A stretch of 19,670 nucleotides of DNA from Bifidobacterium breve (GTDB taxonomy: Bacteria > Actinomycetota > Actinomycetes > S36-B12): the NCBI GenBank assembly GCA_945870085.1, contig CAMBQX010000011.1, positions 1 to 19,670 of the forward strand, in the 5' to 3' direction. Shown here piece after piece: positions 5,960 to 13,972 of the stretch. Both the position numbers and the translations under genes were made by a program. Each line of letters opens with the position of its first letter. The first letter of the stretch is position 1. The notes under the pieces are model-generated. The model worked only from the letters and a program-made list of their open reading frames with translations. It was not told the origin of the DNA and did not search any database.

Positions 5960-6882
5960 GTGGTTCAGCAACCCGGGTGTTGTTGGTTATCAATCCGCGC
6001 CGCTCTGAGGCCCGAGAGGTAGCACTGCTGGTTGCAAATGCGCTGCAGGCCGAAGGTGTCAAAGTGTCGATGGCGACTGACGACCTCGATCAGTGGGCAG
6101 CGGTAGCTGGCGAAGGTGATGGCCCCCCCGAAGTTGATGCGGTCTCGGCCGATGAGCATGCCGGTGATGGTTGCGATGTGGTGGTGGTGCTGGGGGGTGA
6201 TGGCACGATCTTGCGTGGGGCTGAAAGGGCGCGGGCATCTGGTGCACCAATTCTTGGAGTCAACCTCGGCCACGTCGGGTTCCTTGCCGAGGCAGAGTCC
6301 GAGGAGGTAAATGCGGTTGTCGATGCGGTAATAAATCATCGTTGGCATGTTGAAGAGCGCATGGCAATCGAGGTGCGAATCTTGGTTGGCGGTGAACTCG
6401 TCGCACAGTCTTGGGCACTAAATGAGATCAGTATTGAAAAACTATCTCGCGAGCGCATGATTGACCTTGTTGTCGAAGTAGATGGGCGGCCACTGTCGCG
6501 TTGGGGCTGTGATGGCGTGGTAGCTGCTACTCCAACCGGTTCCACCGCTTACGCGTTCTCCGCGGGTGGTCCGGTGGTCTGGCCCGAGGTAGCGGCCTTA
6601 TTGGTGGTTCCCCTTAGTGCACATGCACTATTTGCCCGCCCGTTGGTGGTTTCACCGCGCAGTGTTATTGCCTTTGAGATTCAGCCGTTTAGTTCCGCGG
6701 TGCTTGCTGCTGATGGCCGACGCATGTTCGAGGTGGCCGAAGGTGCGCGCGTCGAGGTTCGTCAGCATCAGCAGCCGGTGTTATTTGCCCGACTTGCTAC
6801 TGCGCCGTTCACCGATCGGTTAGTAGCGAAATTTGATTTGCCAGTTCAAGGCTGGCGGGGCGGCACTCGAGGCACTGCGTGA
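5956..6882 (+). CDS. nadK: NAD kinase
   Basis: A 308-residue ATP-NAD kinase, which phosphorylates NAD+ to NADP+ in the cytosol. It has the diagnostic GGDGT motif (residues 80-84 within VVVLGGDGTILRGAE), the NE motif in ALNEISIEK, and the glycine-rich segment ATPTGSTAYAFSAGGP that binds substrate and shapes the dimer. Length matches actinobacterial enzymes (about 300). An acidic insert around residues 52-72 lies before GGDGT. The order tlyA-nadK-recN is conserved across actinobacteria. It overlaps tlyA (ATGA) and recN (GTGA), so all three are probably translated in a coupled way. Confidence 0.97.
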   Translation: MSGSATRVLLVINPRRSEAREVALLVANALQAEGVKVSMATDDLDQWAAVAGEGDGPPEVDAVSADEHAGDGCDVVVVLGGDGTILRGAERARASGAPILGVNLGHVGFLAEAESEEVNAVVDAVINHRWHVEERMAIEVRILVGGELVAQSWALNEISIEKLSRERMIDLVVEVDGRPLSRWGCDGVVAATPTGSTAYAFSAGGPVVWPEVAALLVVPLSAHALFARPLVVSPRSVIAFEIQPFSSAVLAADGRRMFEVAEGARVEVRQHQQPVLFARLATAPFTDRLVAKFDLPVQGWRGGTRGTA

Positions 6883-8627
6883 TCGAGAGTTTGCGGATCC
6901 GCGGGCTGGGCGTCATCGATGATGCGGTCATCGCATTTGGCTCGGGTCTAACCGCAATTACCGGTGAGACCGGTGCCGGTAAAACAATGGTCCTTACCGG
7001 GTTGAGTTTGCTCGCCGGTGGTAAAGCTGATGCTCAGGTGGTGCGTCATGGTAGTGATCGCGCTGAGGTTGATGGTGAGTGGTCACTTGTTGAAAAAGAC
7101 TCGACAGTTGTGCTGAATCGCCTGAGCGAGGCAGGTGCTGAAATAGATATTGAGCACGGTAAGGCACAAGTGCTGCTGGCTCGCGCGGTTGCCGGTGAAG
7201 GCCGAAGCCGGGCGTTCGCCGGCGGGCGAACTGTCCCGGTGACCCTCTTGCAAGAAGTAGCGGGTGATCTTGTCGCGGTGCACGGGCAGTCTGAGCAATT
7301 GCGCTTACGGCAATCGGGTAAGCAGCGTGAGCTTTTGGATCGCTACGCGGGTGCTGCCGCCACGAAATTACTGTCCGAGTATCAAAGTGCCTTCACCAAT
7401 TGGCGCCAGGTGCGAGCCGAAGTTCAGGAGTTGACCGGGCAGCGGGAAAATCGGGCGCGCGAGGCGGCTATGTTGGCAATCGGGATCGCCGAGATTGAAG
7501 CCGTGGCCCCGCTCCCAGGAGAGGACCTTGATCTAGATCGTCAATCCGCACTATTAGTGCACTCGGGCACCTTGTTGGAGGATGTTGCGACCGCCCACCT
7601 GGCACTTGTTGGTAAAGACGAGGCGATTGTTACCGGAGCGGGTGAGGCCAACGCAAATGTGCTGTCGGTTTTGGCCGCGGCCACCAAAGCCTTGGATCGA
7701 GCGATCGAGGTCGACCCGCAGTTGGCTTCGGTCCGAGATCGGTTTCGCGAAATCAGCAGTATCGCTGCCGACACCGCGGTCACCTTGTCCTCTTATGCGA
7801 GTGAAATTGATGCTGATCCGGCACGCCAGGCTTGGGTTGAGGAGCGACGAAATGCGCTTTCCGGACTCCGGCGCAGATATGGCGCGAGTGTGGACCAAGT
7901 GCTCGAGTGGCTGGAGCACGCCAAGGAAACCGTGGCTGAAGTCTTCGGTGATGAAGATCGACTCGCGGTACTGGCCGAGCAGGAACTTGCTGCTCAGGCG
8001 ACGGTAACCAAGTTGGCGGCGAGTTTGTCAGCGGCTCGAATCAAGGCTGGAAAGCAATTTTCCGTTGCCGTCACCGCGGAGTTGCAAGCTTTAGCGATGC
8101 CGGACTCGGTATTACAGGTAAGTATTGAAACGGTGATAGAGCTGGCGCAATTTGGCAGCCACGGTGCCGATGAGATCGAGTTCTTGCTCCAACCCCATGT
8201 GGGGTCAAGCCCGCTGCCCATTGGCAAGGGGGCTTCCGGTGGTGAGCTTTCTCGGGTGATGTTGGCCATCGAAGTGGTGCTGGCCGGGGTTGACCCGGTG
8301 CCTACCTTCGTATTCGACGAGGTCGATGCCGGGATAGGGGGTCGTGCCGCGGTCGAGGTCGGCCGCCGGTTAGCCCGGCTGGCCCGTACCGCCCAAGTAA
8401 TTGTTGTCACCCATCTGCCCCAGGTGGCGGCTTTTGCAGACCAGCACGTGGTTATTGCCAAAAGCGCTGACGGGCTAGTAACAGCATCGAGTGTGACAGC
8501 GGTTACGGGCGCGGCGCGCATTACCGAGTTGGTACGCATGTTGTCAGGCTTAACCAACTCGCAAGCAGGCGCCGCCCACGCCGAAGAACTCCTCGATTTG
8601 GCGTCCCAAGAGCGGCTGGCCAAGTAA
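6879..8627 (+). CDS. recN: DNA repair ATPase RecN
   Basis: A 582-residue SMC-like ABC ATPase of double-strand-break repair. It has the N-terminal Walker A GETGAGKT (residues 29-36), a central coiled-coil stretch (about 160-400), the ABC signature ASGGELSRVM (S453-E456), Walker B TFVFDEVDAGIGG with D480 and E481, and the H-loop region VVTHLPQVAAFADQH. Length is normal for RecN. The start GTG 6879 overlaps the nadK stop as GTGA, and the protein begins with the standard MIESLRIRGLGVI. I see no SOS-type box directly before it, as expected for a gene inside an operon. It is the last gene of this operon: a 55-base gap with a probable new promoter precedes pyrG. Confidence 0.97.
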   Translation: MIESLRIRGLGVIDDAVIAFGSGLTAITGETGAGKTMVLTGLSLLAGGKADAQVVRHGSDRAEVDGEWSLVEKDSTVVLNRLSEAGAEIDIEHGKAQVLLARAVAGEGRSRAFAGGRTVPVTLLQEVAGDLVAVHGQSEQLRLRQSGKQRELLDRYAGAAATKLLSEYQSAFTNWRQVRAEVQELTGQRENRAREAAMLAIGIAEIEAVAPLPGEDLDLDRQSALLVHSGTLLEDVATAHLALVGKDEAIVTGAGEANANVLSVLAAATKALDRAIEVDPQLASVRDRFREISSIAADTAVTLSSYASEIDADPARQAWVEERRNALSGLRRRYGASVDQVLEWLEHAKETVAEVFGDEDRLAVLAEQELAAQATVTKLAASLSAARIKAGKQFSVAVTAELQALAMPDSVLQVSIETVIELAQFGSHGADEIEFLLQPHVGSSPLPIGKGASGGELSRVMLAIEVVLAGVDPVPTFVFDEVDAGIGGRAAVEVGRRLARLARTAQVIVVTHLPQVAAFADQHVVIAKSADGLVTASSVTAVTGAARITELVRMLSGLTNSQAGAAHAEELLDLASQERLAK

Positions 8628-8629
8628 AT

Positions 8630-8639
8630 ACCCGCGGGT
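8630..8639. repeat. 10-base palindrome between recN and pyrG
   Basis: ACCCGCGGGT is a perfect palindrome just after the recN stop and just upstream of the proposed pyrG -35 element. It could be a small operator half-site or a chance GC-rich palindrome. It is too short for a convincing terminator and has no T-run. Confidence 0.3.
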
Positions 8640-8645
8640 CAGGTG

Positions 8646-8674
8646 TTCGCATCAGGTCGAATCACTGATAGTCT
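8646..8674 (+). promoter_or_regulatory. Probable leaderless promoter of pyrG
   Basis: TTCGCA (8646-8651, 4 of 6 matches to TTGACA), a 17-base spacer, then TAGTCT (8669-8674, fits TANNNT). The pyrG GTG begins eight bases after the -10 element, so transcription would start on or within a base or two of the start codon. No Shine-Dalgarno sequence precedes that codon, which is consistent with a leaderless mRNA, common in actinobacteria. Not tested. Confidence 0.5.
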
Positions 8675-8682
8675 GATGTCCC

Positions 8683-10341
8683 GTGAGTTCAGTCAAGCAA
8701 ACCAAGCATGTCTTCGTTACCGGGGGTGTTGCTTCCTCACTCGGTAAGGGGCTCACCGCCTCGAGTCTAGGTAGTTTGCTCGCGGCTCGCGGATTACGCG
8801 TGACAATGCAGAAGTTGGATCCGTATCTCAACGTTGATCCTGGAACTATGAACCCTTTCCAACACGGTGAAGTTTTCGTCACCGATGATGGCGCCGAAAC
8901 TGATCTAGATATTGGTCACTACGAGCGCTTCCTCGATACCGAACTACATGGGTCGGCGAATGTCACCACCGGTCAGGTTTATTCCACGGTAATCGCCAAG
9001 GAGCGCCGTGGCGAGTACTTGGGCGACACCGTCCAAGTTATCCCGCACATCACTAACGAAATTAAGTCGCGAATTCGTCGGATGGCCGGCCCCGATGTAG
9101 ATGTTGTCATAACCGAAGTGGGGGGCACGGTCGGTGACATTGAGTCACTTCCGTTCTTGGAGGCGGTAAGGCAGGTGCGCCACGAAGTTGGCCGCGACAA
9201 TGTGTTCTTCCTGCATGTTTCACTGCTTCCTTATATCGGGCCATCTGGTGAATTAAAGACAAAGCCCACTCAGCATTCAGTAGCTTCGCTGCGTAATATC
9301 GGTATTCAGCCTGACGCCATTGTGTTGCGAGCCGATCGCCCCGTTCCAACAGCGATCAAGCGCAAGATCTCCTTAATGTGTGACGTCGACGAGGAAGCAG
9401 TGGTCGCGGCGGTCGATGCAGTGAGTATTTATGACATCCCCAAGGTGCTGCACACCGAAGGGCTAGATGCCTACGTTGTTCGCCGGCTCGATTTGCCATT
9501 CCGTGATGTGGATTGGACCAGATGGGATGACCTACTGCGCCGGGTACATCATCCAGCTAAGCAGGTAACCATTGGATTAGTCGGTAAGTATGTCGATCTA
9601 CCCGATGCGTACCTGTCGGTTACCGAAGCAATGCGCGCCGGTGGGTTCCATAATGATTGCAAGGTTGAGATCCGCTGGGTCACCAGTGATGACTGCGTGA
9701 GCCCTGTTGGCGCCCGCGAGCAACTCGACGGCCTAGACGGTATTTTGGTGCCTGGTGGCTTCGGGGTGCGCGGTATTGAAGGCAAACTTGGGGCACTTCG
9801 ATACGCACGTGAAACTGGAATCCCAACACTTGGTATCTGCCTCGGCTTGCAATGCATGGTGATCGAGTATGCACGCAACGTTGCCGGCCTTGTCGATGCG
9901 AACTCACTTGAGTTTGACGAAACCACAGCGCACCCGGTGGTTTCGACTATGGCTGATCAGCGCGATGTGGTATCTGGTGATCGCGATATGGGTGGCACCA
10001 TGCGTTTGGGTCTTTACCCGGCGAAATTACTCGAGGGCTCGCAAGTGGCAAACACCTATGGGCTTCCCTATATTGACGAACGCCACCGGCATCGGTACGA
10101 AGTAGCAAATACTTATCGTCCAGCCCTTGAAGAAGCCGGCTTGGTCTTCTCCGGTACTTCGCCGGATGGTCGCCTTGTTGAATTTGTCGAACTCCCGGAG
10201 CAGGTACACCCTTATTACATTGGCACTCAGGCGCATCCCGAATTTCGGTCACGGCCTACCAGAGCGCATCCACTATTTATCGGTTTGGTTAGTGCAGCAC
10301 TTGCTCGCGCAGAAAGTCGCGCTGCGCAATTTGCCAGATGA
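8683..10341 (+). CDS. pyrG: CTP synthase
   Basis: A 552-residue CTP synthase, making CTP from UTP, ATP and glutamine. The N-terminal synthetase domain starts HVFVTGGVASSLGKG (P-loop Lys K22) and continues with LDPYLNVDPGTMNPFQHGEV and EVGGTVGDIES. The C-terminal class I glutamine amidotransferase domain has the nucleophile elbow GICLGLQ with C386, and the His/Glu of the triad in HPEFRSRP (H518, E520). Length is typical. The start GTG 8683 gives the normal family N terminus. It lacks a Shine-Dalgarno sequence and sits immediately after a promoter-like sequence, suggesting a leaderless mRNA. It overlaps the NUDIX gene as ATGA. The neighbour recN is on the same strand, with no steA/mctB pair between. 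Confidence 0.98.
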   Translation: MSSVKQTKHVFVTGGVASSLGKGLTASSLGSLLAARGLRVTMQKLDPYLNVDPGTMNPFQHGEVFVTDDGAETDLDIGHYERFLDTELHGSANVTTGQVYSTVIAKERRGEYLGDTVQVIPHITNEIKSRIRRMAGPDVDVVITEVGGTVGDIESLPFLEAVRQVRHEVGRDNVFFLHVSLLPYIGPSGELKTKPTQHSVASLRNIGIQPDAIVLRADRPVPTAIKRKISLMCDVDEEAVVAAVDAVSIYDIPKVLHTEGLDAYVVRRLDLPFRDVDWTRWDDLLRRVHHPAKQVTIGLVGKYVDLPDAYLSVTEAMRAGGFHNDCKVEIRWVTSDDCVSPVGAREQLDGLDGILVPGGFGVRGIEGKLGALRYARETGIPTLGICLGLQCMVIEYARNVAGLVDANSLEFDETTAHPVVSTMADQRDVVSGDRDMGGTMRLGLYPAKLLEGSQVANTYGLPYIDERHRHRYEVANTYRPALEEAGLVFSGTSPDGRLVEFVELPEQVHPYYIGTQAHPEFRSRPTRAHPLFIGLVSAALARAESRAAQFAR

Positions 10342-11015
10342 TTGATTCTGGCGACGAAGAATGGACAGGCGATGTCGCCGATGCTCTTGAGCCTCGCCAG
10401 ATAGTTGAATCCACCAGCCAATTCACCGGCCGGATCTGGTCAGTTCGTACCGACACCGTTAATTTTGGTGGGCAACTTATTGAGCGCGACATCTTATTAC
10501 ACCTTGGTGCGGTCGCGATTATCGCAATTGATGATCAAGACCGGGTGCTGCTCATACGCCAGTATCGGCATCCGGTGGCGATGGCGCTATTCGAGCCACC
10601 GGCTGGGCTACTTGATATCCCGGGTGAGCAACCGCAGTTAACCGCGGCCCGTGAACTTGCGGAAGAGTCTGGCTTTCAGGCCGAAACCTGGCAGGTACTA
10701 GTGGATTTTTTGAACAGCCCCGGTGGCTCAAGTGAGGGCATCCGAGTTTATTTAGCTAGGGGGCTGACGCCGCTGGAAGCCGGCAGGCCGGTAACCGGTG
10801 AAGCCGAGGAAGCATTTTTGCCAAGGGCGTGGGTGCCGCTGGCGACGGCCAAAGACCTTGTCCTGAGTGGAGCGATTAGCAGCCCATCAGCGGTCTGCGG
10901 GATTTTGGCAGCCTGGGCGGCGCGAGATACCGGCTGGGCGAATTTGCGGCCGGCTGATGCGCCGTGGCCGGTCCGAGCCACACTCCTTGAGCAGGGGCGC
11001 GTGCATCCGGCCTAG
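10338..11015 (+). CDS. NUDIX hydrolase, ADP-ribose pyrophosphatase type
   Basis: A 225-residue NUDIX protein. The box spans about residues 90-113: AGLLDIPGE, then E97-x7-R105-E106-L-A-E109-E110-S-G112-F, giving the metal-binding REXXEE core. The glycine is one residue further from E97 than in the textbook pattern. The segment LLIRQYRHPV followed by FEPPAGLLD, and the downstream SSEGIRVYLARGL, resemble the mycobacterial ADP-ribose pyrophosphatase Rv1700, which occupies the same place after pyrG. Predicted reaction: ADP-ribose to AMP plus ribose 5-phosphate. The ATG overlaps the pyrG stop (ATGA). A 65-base gap follows before ald. Confidence 0.9.
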   Translation: MIDSGDEEWTGDVADALEPRQIVESTSQFTGRIWSVRTDTVNFGGQLIERDILLHLGAVAIIAIDDQDRVLLIRQYRHPVAMALFEPPAGLLDIPGEQPQLTAARELAEESGFQAETWQVLVDFLNSPGGSSEGIRVYLARGLTPLEAGRPVTGEAEEAFLPRAWVPLATAKDLVLSGAISSPSAVCGILAAWAARDTGWANLRPADAPWPVRATLLEQGRVHPA

Positions 11016-11070
11016 CTTGGCCATACGATCTGATAAGTCTGCACTGCGATTCCGCGCTCGCGGCTGGTTT

Positions 11071-11076
11071 AGGAGG
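11071..11076 (+). promoter_or_regulatory. Strong Shine-Dalgarno of ald
   Basis: AGGAGG lies four bases before the GTG start at 11081. It is one of the most canonical ribosome-binding sites in the window and supports this start. Confidence 0.85.
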
Positions 11077-11080
11077 CATT

Positions 11081-12196
11081 GTGAAGGTCGGGGTTCCCCG
11101 CGAAGTCAAGACACATGAATATCGGGTCGCGATCACCCCGGCAGGAGTCCACGAATTAGTTGGGCACGGGCACGAGGTCTTCGTCGAGGACAACGCGGGT
11201 TTGGGATCTTCGATCATGAACGATGACTATCTGGCCGCCGGCGCGAAAATCTTGGCAACGGCCGATGAAGTCTGGGCAATAGGCGACCTAATCCTTAAAG
11301 TTAAAGAACCGATCGCAGATGAGTATCACCGCATTAGATCAGGCCAAATAGTTTTTACTTATTTGCATTTAGCCGCATCACGAGAATGTACCGATGCGTT
11401 GATAAGTTCAGGAGCCACCGCAATCGCCTACGAGACCGTTGAGTTGCCAGACGGCTCACTACCGCTGCTCGCGCCAATGTCTGAAGTTGCTGGCCGGTTG
11501 GCACCTCAGGTGGGTGCGCATTCCTTGATGCGGGCACATGGTGGCCGCGGAGTGCTAATGGGCGGTGTCTCTGGTGTATATGCGGCCAAAGTAGTTGTCC
11601 TCGGAGCCGGAGTGGCCGGAATGAACGCCGCAGTAATCGCACTTGGGATGCAAGCCGAAGTACTACTCCTAGATAAGAATATTGCTCGACTTCGGCAAGT
11701 AGATTCCATCTATCAAGGTCATATGCAAACAATTGCCTCGAACTCATTTGAAGTTGAGCGCGCGGTGATTGATGCCGATCTAGTCATCGGGGCCGTGCTG
11801 GTGCCGGGGGCGAAGGCACCGAAACTTATCAGCAACGATCTGGTATTGCGGATGAAACCTGGGTCAGTCTTAGTGGATATTGCCATCGATCAGGGCGGCT
11901 GCTTTGAGGATTCGCGGCCTACCACCCACTCCGACCCCACCTACACCGTCCACAACAGCGTGTTCTACTGCGTAGCAAATATGCCGGGTGCGGTGCCATA
12001 CACATCAACTTATGCGTTAACCAATGTCACCTTGCCCTATGCGGTGGCTTTAGCCGATAAAGGCTGGAAGCAGGCGTTACGTGATGATCACGCACTGGCT
12101 CTAGGGCTAAATGTTCACGCCGGGCAGATCACCTACGGCGCGGTCGCGGAATCGTTCGGGCTCGCGCGCGTATCGCTAGATGAGGTCTTGGCCTGA
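11081..12196 (+). CDS. ald: Alanine dehydrogenase
   Basis: A 371-residue NAD-dependent L-alanine dehydrogenase (L-alanine + NAD+ to pyruvate + ammonium). It starts MKVGVPREVKTHEYRVAITP and carries the pyruvate/alanine-site residues R15, K75 (LKVKEP) and H96 (TYLHLA), the NAD-binding GAGVAG, and the catalytic Asp region LVDIAIDQGG, all at the numbering of the family. Length equals the usual 371. A strong AGGAGG supports the GTG start. The gene sits between the NUDIX gene and xerD, a place where M. tuberculosis has no ald; I recall a similar placement in Streptomyces. It may serve nitrogen assimilation or alanine catabolism. Its stop overlaps the apparent CTG start of xerD. Confidence 0.97.
   Translation: MKVGVPREVKTHEYRVAITPAGVHELVGHGHEVFVEDNAGLGSSIMNDDYLAAGAKILATADEVWAIGDLILKVKEPIADEYHRIRSGQIVFTYLHLAASRECTDALISSGATAIAYETVELPDGSLPLLAPMSEVAGRLAPQVGAHSLMRAHGGRGVLMGGVSGVYAAKVVVLGAGVAGMNAAVIALGMQAEVLLLDKNIARLRQVDSIYQGHMQTIASNSFEVERAVIDADLVIGAVLVPGAKAPKLISNDLVLRMKPGSVLVDIAIDQGGCFEDSRPTTHSDPTYTVHNSVFYCVANMPGAVPYTSTYALTNVTLPYAVALADKGWKQALRDDHALALGLNVHAGQITYGAVAESFGLARVSLDEVLA
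12182..12185 (+). promoter_or_regulatory. GAGG ribosome-binding site before the CTG start of xerD
   Basis: GAGG, inside the last codons of ald, lies seven bases before CTG 12193. Spacing is normal. It supports initiation at the non-canonical codon coupled to termination of ald. Confidence 0.5.
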
Positions 12197-13116
12197 GTTC
12201 CGGGCTCGCCACGGCGATAGGTGGATATCTCGATCACATCACAATCGAGCGCGGGCTATCTGGCAATACCGTTTCGGCTTATCGGCGTGATCTGACTCGT
12301 TATGCGAACTGGTGCCAGGCGCGCGGTTTGGTAGATGTCCGGTCAATAACTACGAATGATGTTGCGGATTTCGCGGCGTCACTTCGCTCAGAGTCGGTCT
12401 TCGGCGGTGCCTTATCGGCAGCGAGCGCGGCGCGCACGGTGGTTTCGGTCCGTGGATTTCACCGCTTCGCACTGCTTGAGTCCTTGACACTTGTTGACCC
12501 TAGTTGTGATGTGCAGCCACCTAGTACTTCGCGCAGGTTGCCCAAGGCACTTGATTATGTTGACGTAGAGAGGTTGATCTCCTGCGCTGGTGATTTAGAT
12601 TCACCGATCGGTTTGCGTGACCGCGCGCTGTTGGAGTTGTTGTACGGCACCGGCGCGCGCATCTCCGAGGCTATAACGCTAGATGTGGATGATATTGATT
12701 TAACAAATCGGACTGTCACTGTCGTCGGTAAGGGTGATAAGCAGCGCAAGTTGCCACTTGGTGATTATGCAGCGCGGGCGATTGATGCATATTTGATAAG
12801 GGGTCGTCCGATGTTTGCGGTTAAGGGCCGGGGCACTTCACGGGTTTTCTTGAACACCCGAGGCGCTCCACTCAGTAGGCAAAGTGCCTGGTCGGTGTTG
12901 AAATCCAGCGCCGAGCGCGCCGAACTCGATGCGAAAGTGAGCCCACATACTCTGCGCCATAGTTTCGCCACGCACCTACTTGAAGGTGGCGCTGATGTGC
13001 GCGTGGTGCAAGAACTACTCGGGCACTCCTCCGTTACCACCACCCAGATTTACACGCTGGTTACCGCCGATACGCTCAAACAGGTCTATCTCACCAGCCA
13101 CCCGAGGGCGTTATGA
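12193..13116 (+). CDS. xerD: Tyrosine recombinase XerD, probable CTG start
   Basis: A 307-residue tyrosine recombinase that, with XerC, resolves chromosome dimers at dif. The N-terminal core-binding domain is intact (GGYLDHITIERGLSGNTVSA, then YRRDLTRYANWC). The catalytic set is complete: R156 (GTGARISE), K180 (VGKGDK), H252 and R255 (SPHTLRHSF), H278 (LLGHSS) and Y287 (QIYTLV). Choice of start: the frame is open only from 12184, after TGA at 12181, and no ATG, GTG or TTG occurs in it until TTG 12328. That TTG would remove 45 residues of the conserved domain. CTG 12193 overlaps the ald stop as CTGA, in the same way other junctions here use ATGA or GTGA, and has GAGG seven bases upstream. It gives the usual length of about 300. 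A sequencing error at the junction is the alternative. It overlaps the next gene as ATGA. Confidence 0.9.
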   Translation: MSSGLATAIGGYLDHITIERGLSGNTVSAYRRDLTRYANWCQARGLVDVRSITTNDVADFAASLRSESVFGGALSAASAARTVVSVRGFHRFALLESLTLVDPSCDVQPPSTSRRLPKALDYVDVERLISCAGDLDSPIGLRDRALLELLYGTGARISEAITLDVDDIDLTNRTVTVVGKGDKQRKLPLGDYAARAIDAYLIRGRPMFAVKGRGTSRVFLNTRGAPLSRQSAWSVLKSSAERAELDAKVSPHTLRHSFATHLLEGGADVRVVQELLGHSSVTTTQIYTLVTADTLKQVYLTSHPRAL

Positions 13117-13889
13117 CCTCCCTTCAAGGGTTCATTATTCGACCGGCACTAGTTTTCGGTGTTGGGCTCGGCTTGATTCTTGGTTTTTGCGGGCCGTTGG
13201 CGGCGATACCGCACTCCACCGATGTTGGAGTCAGCGAACTAATTGGGACGAGTACACAAGGCCGGGCCATAACCGCTACTCGATACGGGTCGGAGCCTGC
13301 AACCACGAGGGTGGTGGTGGTGGGCCAAATGCACGGTAATGAAAGTGCGGGTAGTCGGGTAATTTATGAGATCGCTCGCCGATTGGGTAGCGGGAATGAG
13401 CTCCCAGCGGATGCGGCGATCTGGCTGATCAGCAGCATCAATCCAGATGGCGCCGTGGCGAACACGCGGGTAACCGCTTCAGGGGTTGACTTAAATCGCA
13501 ACTTTCCAGCGGGCTGGCTCCAGCAGGGCCGAGGTAGCTCAAGTTGGTCCGGCCCCGGTGCTGGCAGTGAGCCGGAGGCCGTGGCTGTCATGGCTTTTTT
13601 GGAGCGAATGGACCCCACGGCACTACTGGCATTTCACCAGCCATTTGCTGTCGTAGACCTAACCCACCCGAATAGTCGTCCTGCCGGCCAGCGGCTGGCG
13701 ACCTGGCTCGGGCTGCCGGCGCAAGTGGTGGGCTGCCCGGGGCCTTGCTACGGCACCATGACCGGGTGGGTTGATACCCATTTCTCGGCCATCGCCTTGA
13801 CCGTTGAATTGCCGAAAATAGTCACCTCTGAGCGGGTTGTGCGATCGGCAACGGCCGTGCTCCGGCTCACCAGGTGGCTGGCCCGGTAG
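13113..13889 (+). CDS. Exported M14-family zinc carboxypeptidase (MpaA-like)
   Basis: A 258-residue M14 metallopeptidase. Residues 8-32 are a hydrophobic stretch (PALVFGVGLGLILGF) ending GPLAA, most likely a signal peptide or N-terminal anchor; FCGP does not fit a lipobox. Zinc ligands are H74 and E77 in GQMHGNE, and H175 in LAFHQP. R129 in VDLNRNFP is the usual substrate-binding Arg, and the catalytic Glu is E232 in LTVELP. Closest in style to murein peptide amidase and gamma-D-glutamyl-diaminopimelate peptidases, so cleavage of cell-wall peptides is the likely role; this is inferred. It is translationally coupled to xerD (ATGA) and followed by an 83-base gap before the parA-like gene. I do not recall it at this place in M. 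tuberculosis. Confidence 0.87.
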   Translation: MTSLQGFIIRPALVFGVGLGLILGFCGPLAAIPHSTDVGVSELIGTSTQGRAITATRYGSEPATTRVVVVGQMHGNESAGSRVIYEIARRLGSGNELPADAAIWLISSINPDGAVANTRVTASGVDLNRNFPAGWLQQGRGSSSWSGPGAGSEPEAVAVMAFLERMDPTALLAFHQPFAVVDLTHPNSRPAGQRLATWLGLPAQVVGCPGPCYGTMTGWVDTHFSAIALTVELPKIVTSERVVRSATAVLRLTRWLAR

Positions 13890-13972
13890 GCTCGGGCCCG
13901 GTAACGGTTAGCTGATCAACTTGTTCGCGAGCCAGTTGTTTATGCCCCGATGGAGCGAAAGAAAGGGTCACC

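Noticed and set aside
11052..11063. Small inverted repeat CCGC-GCTC-GCGG in front of the ald ribosome-binding site, considered as a riboswitch or attenuator.
   Set aside because: A four-base-pair stem is expected by chance in such GC-rich sequence, and nothing matches a known riboswitch.
12328..13116. xerD starting at TTG 12328 (262 residues).
   Set aside because: This removes 45 residues of a well-conserved N-terminal domain that is encoded in frame immediately upstream.
13170..13200. A lipoprotein signal in the M14 peptidase (Cys after a hydrophobic run).
   Set aside because: The residue before Cys is Phe (LGFC), which does not fit the lipobox, where G, A or S is needed.
13890..13972. A parS-like site or clear promoter before the ParA-like gene.
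   Set aside because: No TGTTTCACGTGAAACA-like palindrome is seen; GGCTCG/CGAGCC repeats flank the gap but are short and far apart; no -35/-10 pair with good spacing.
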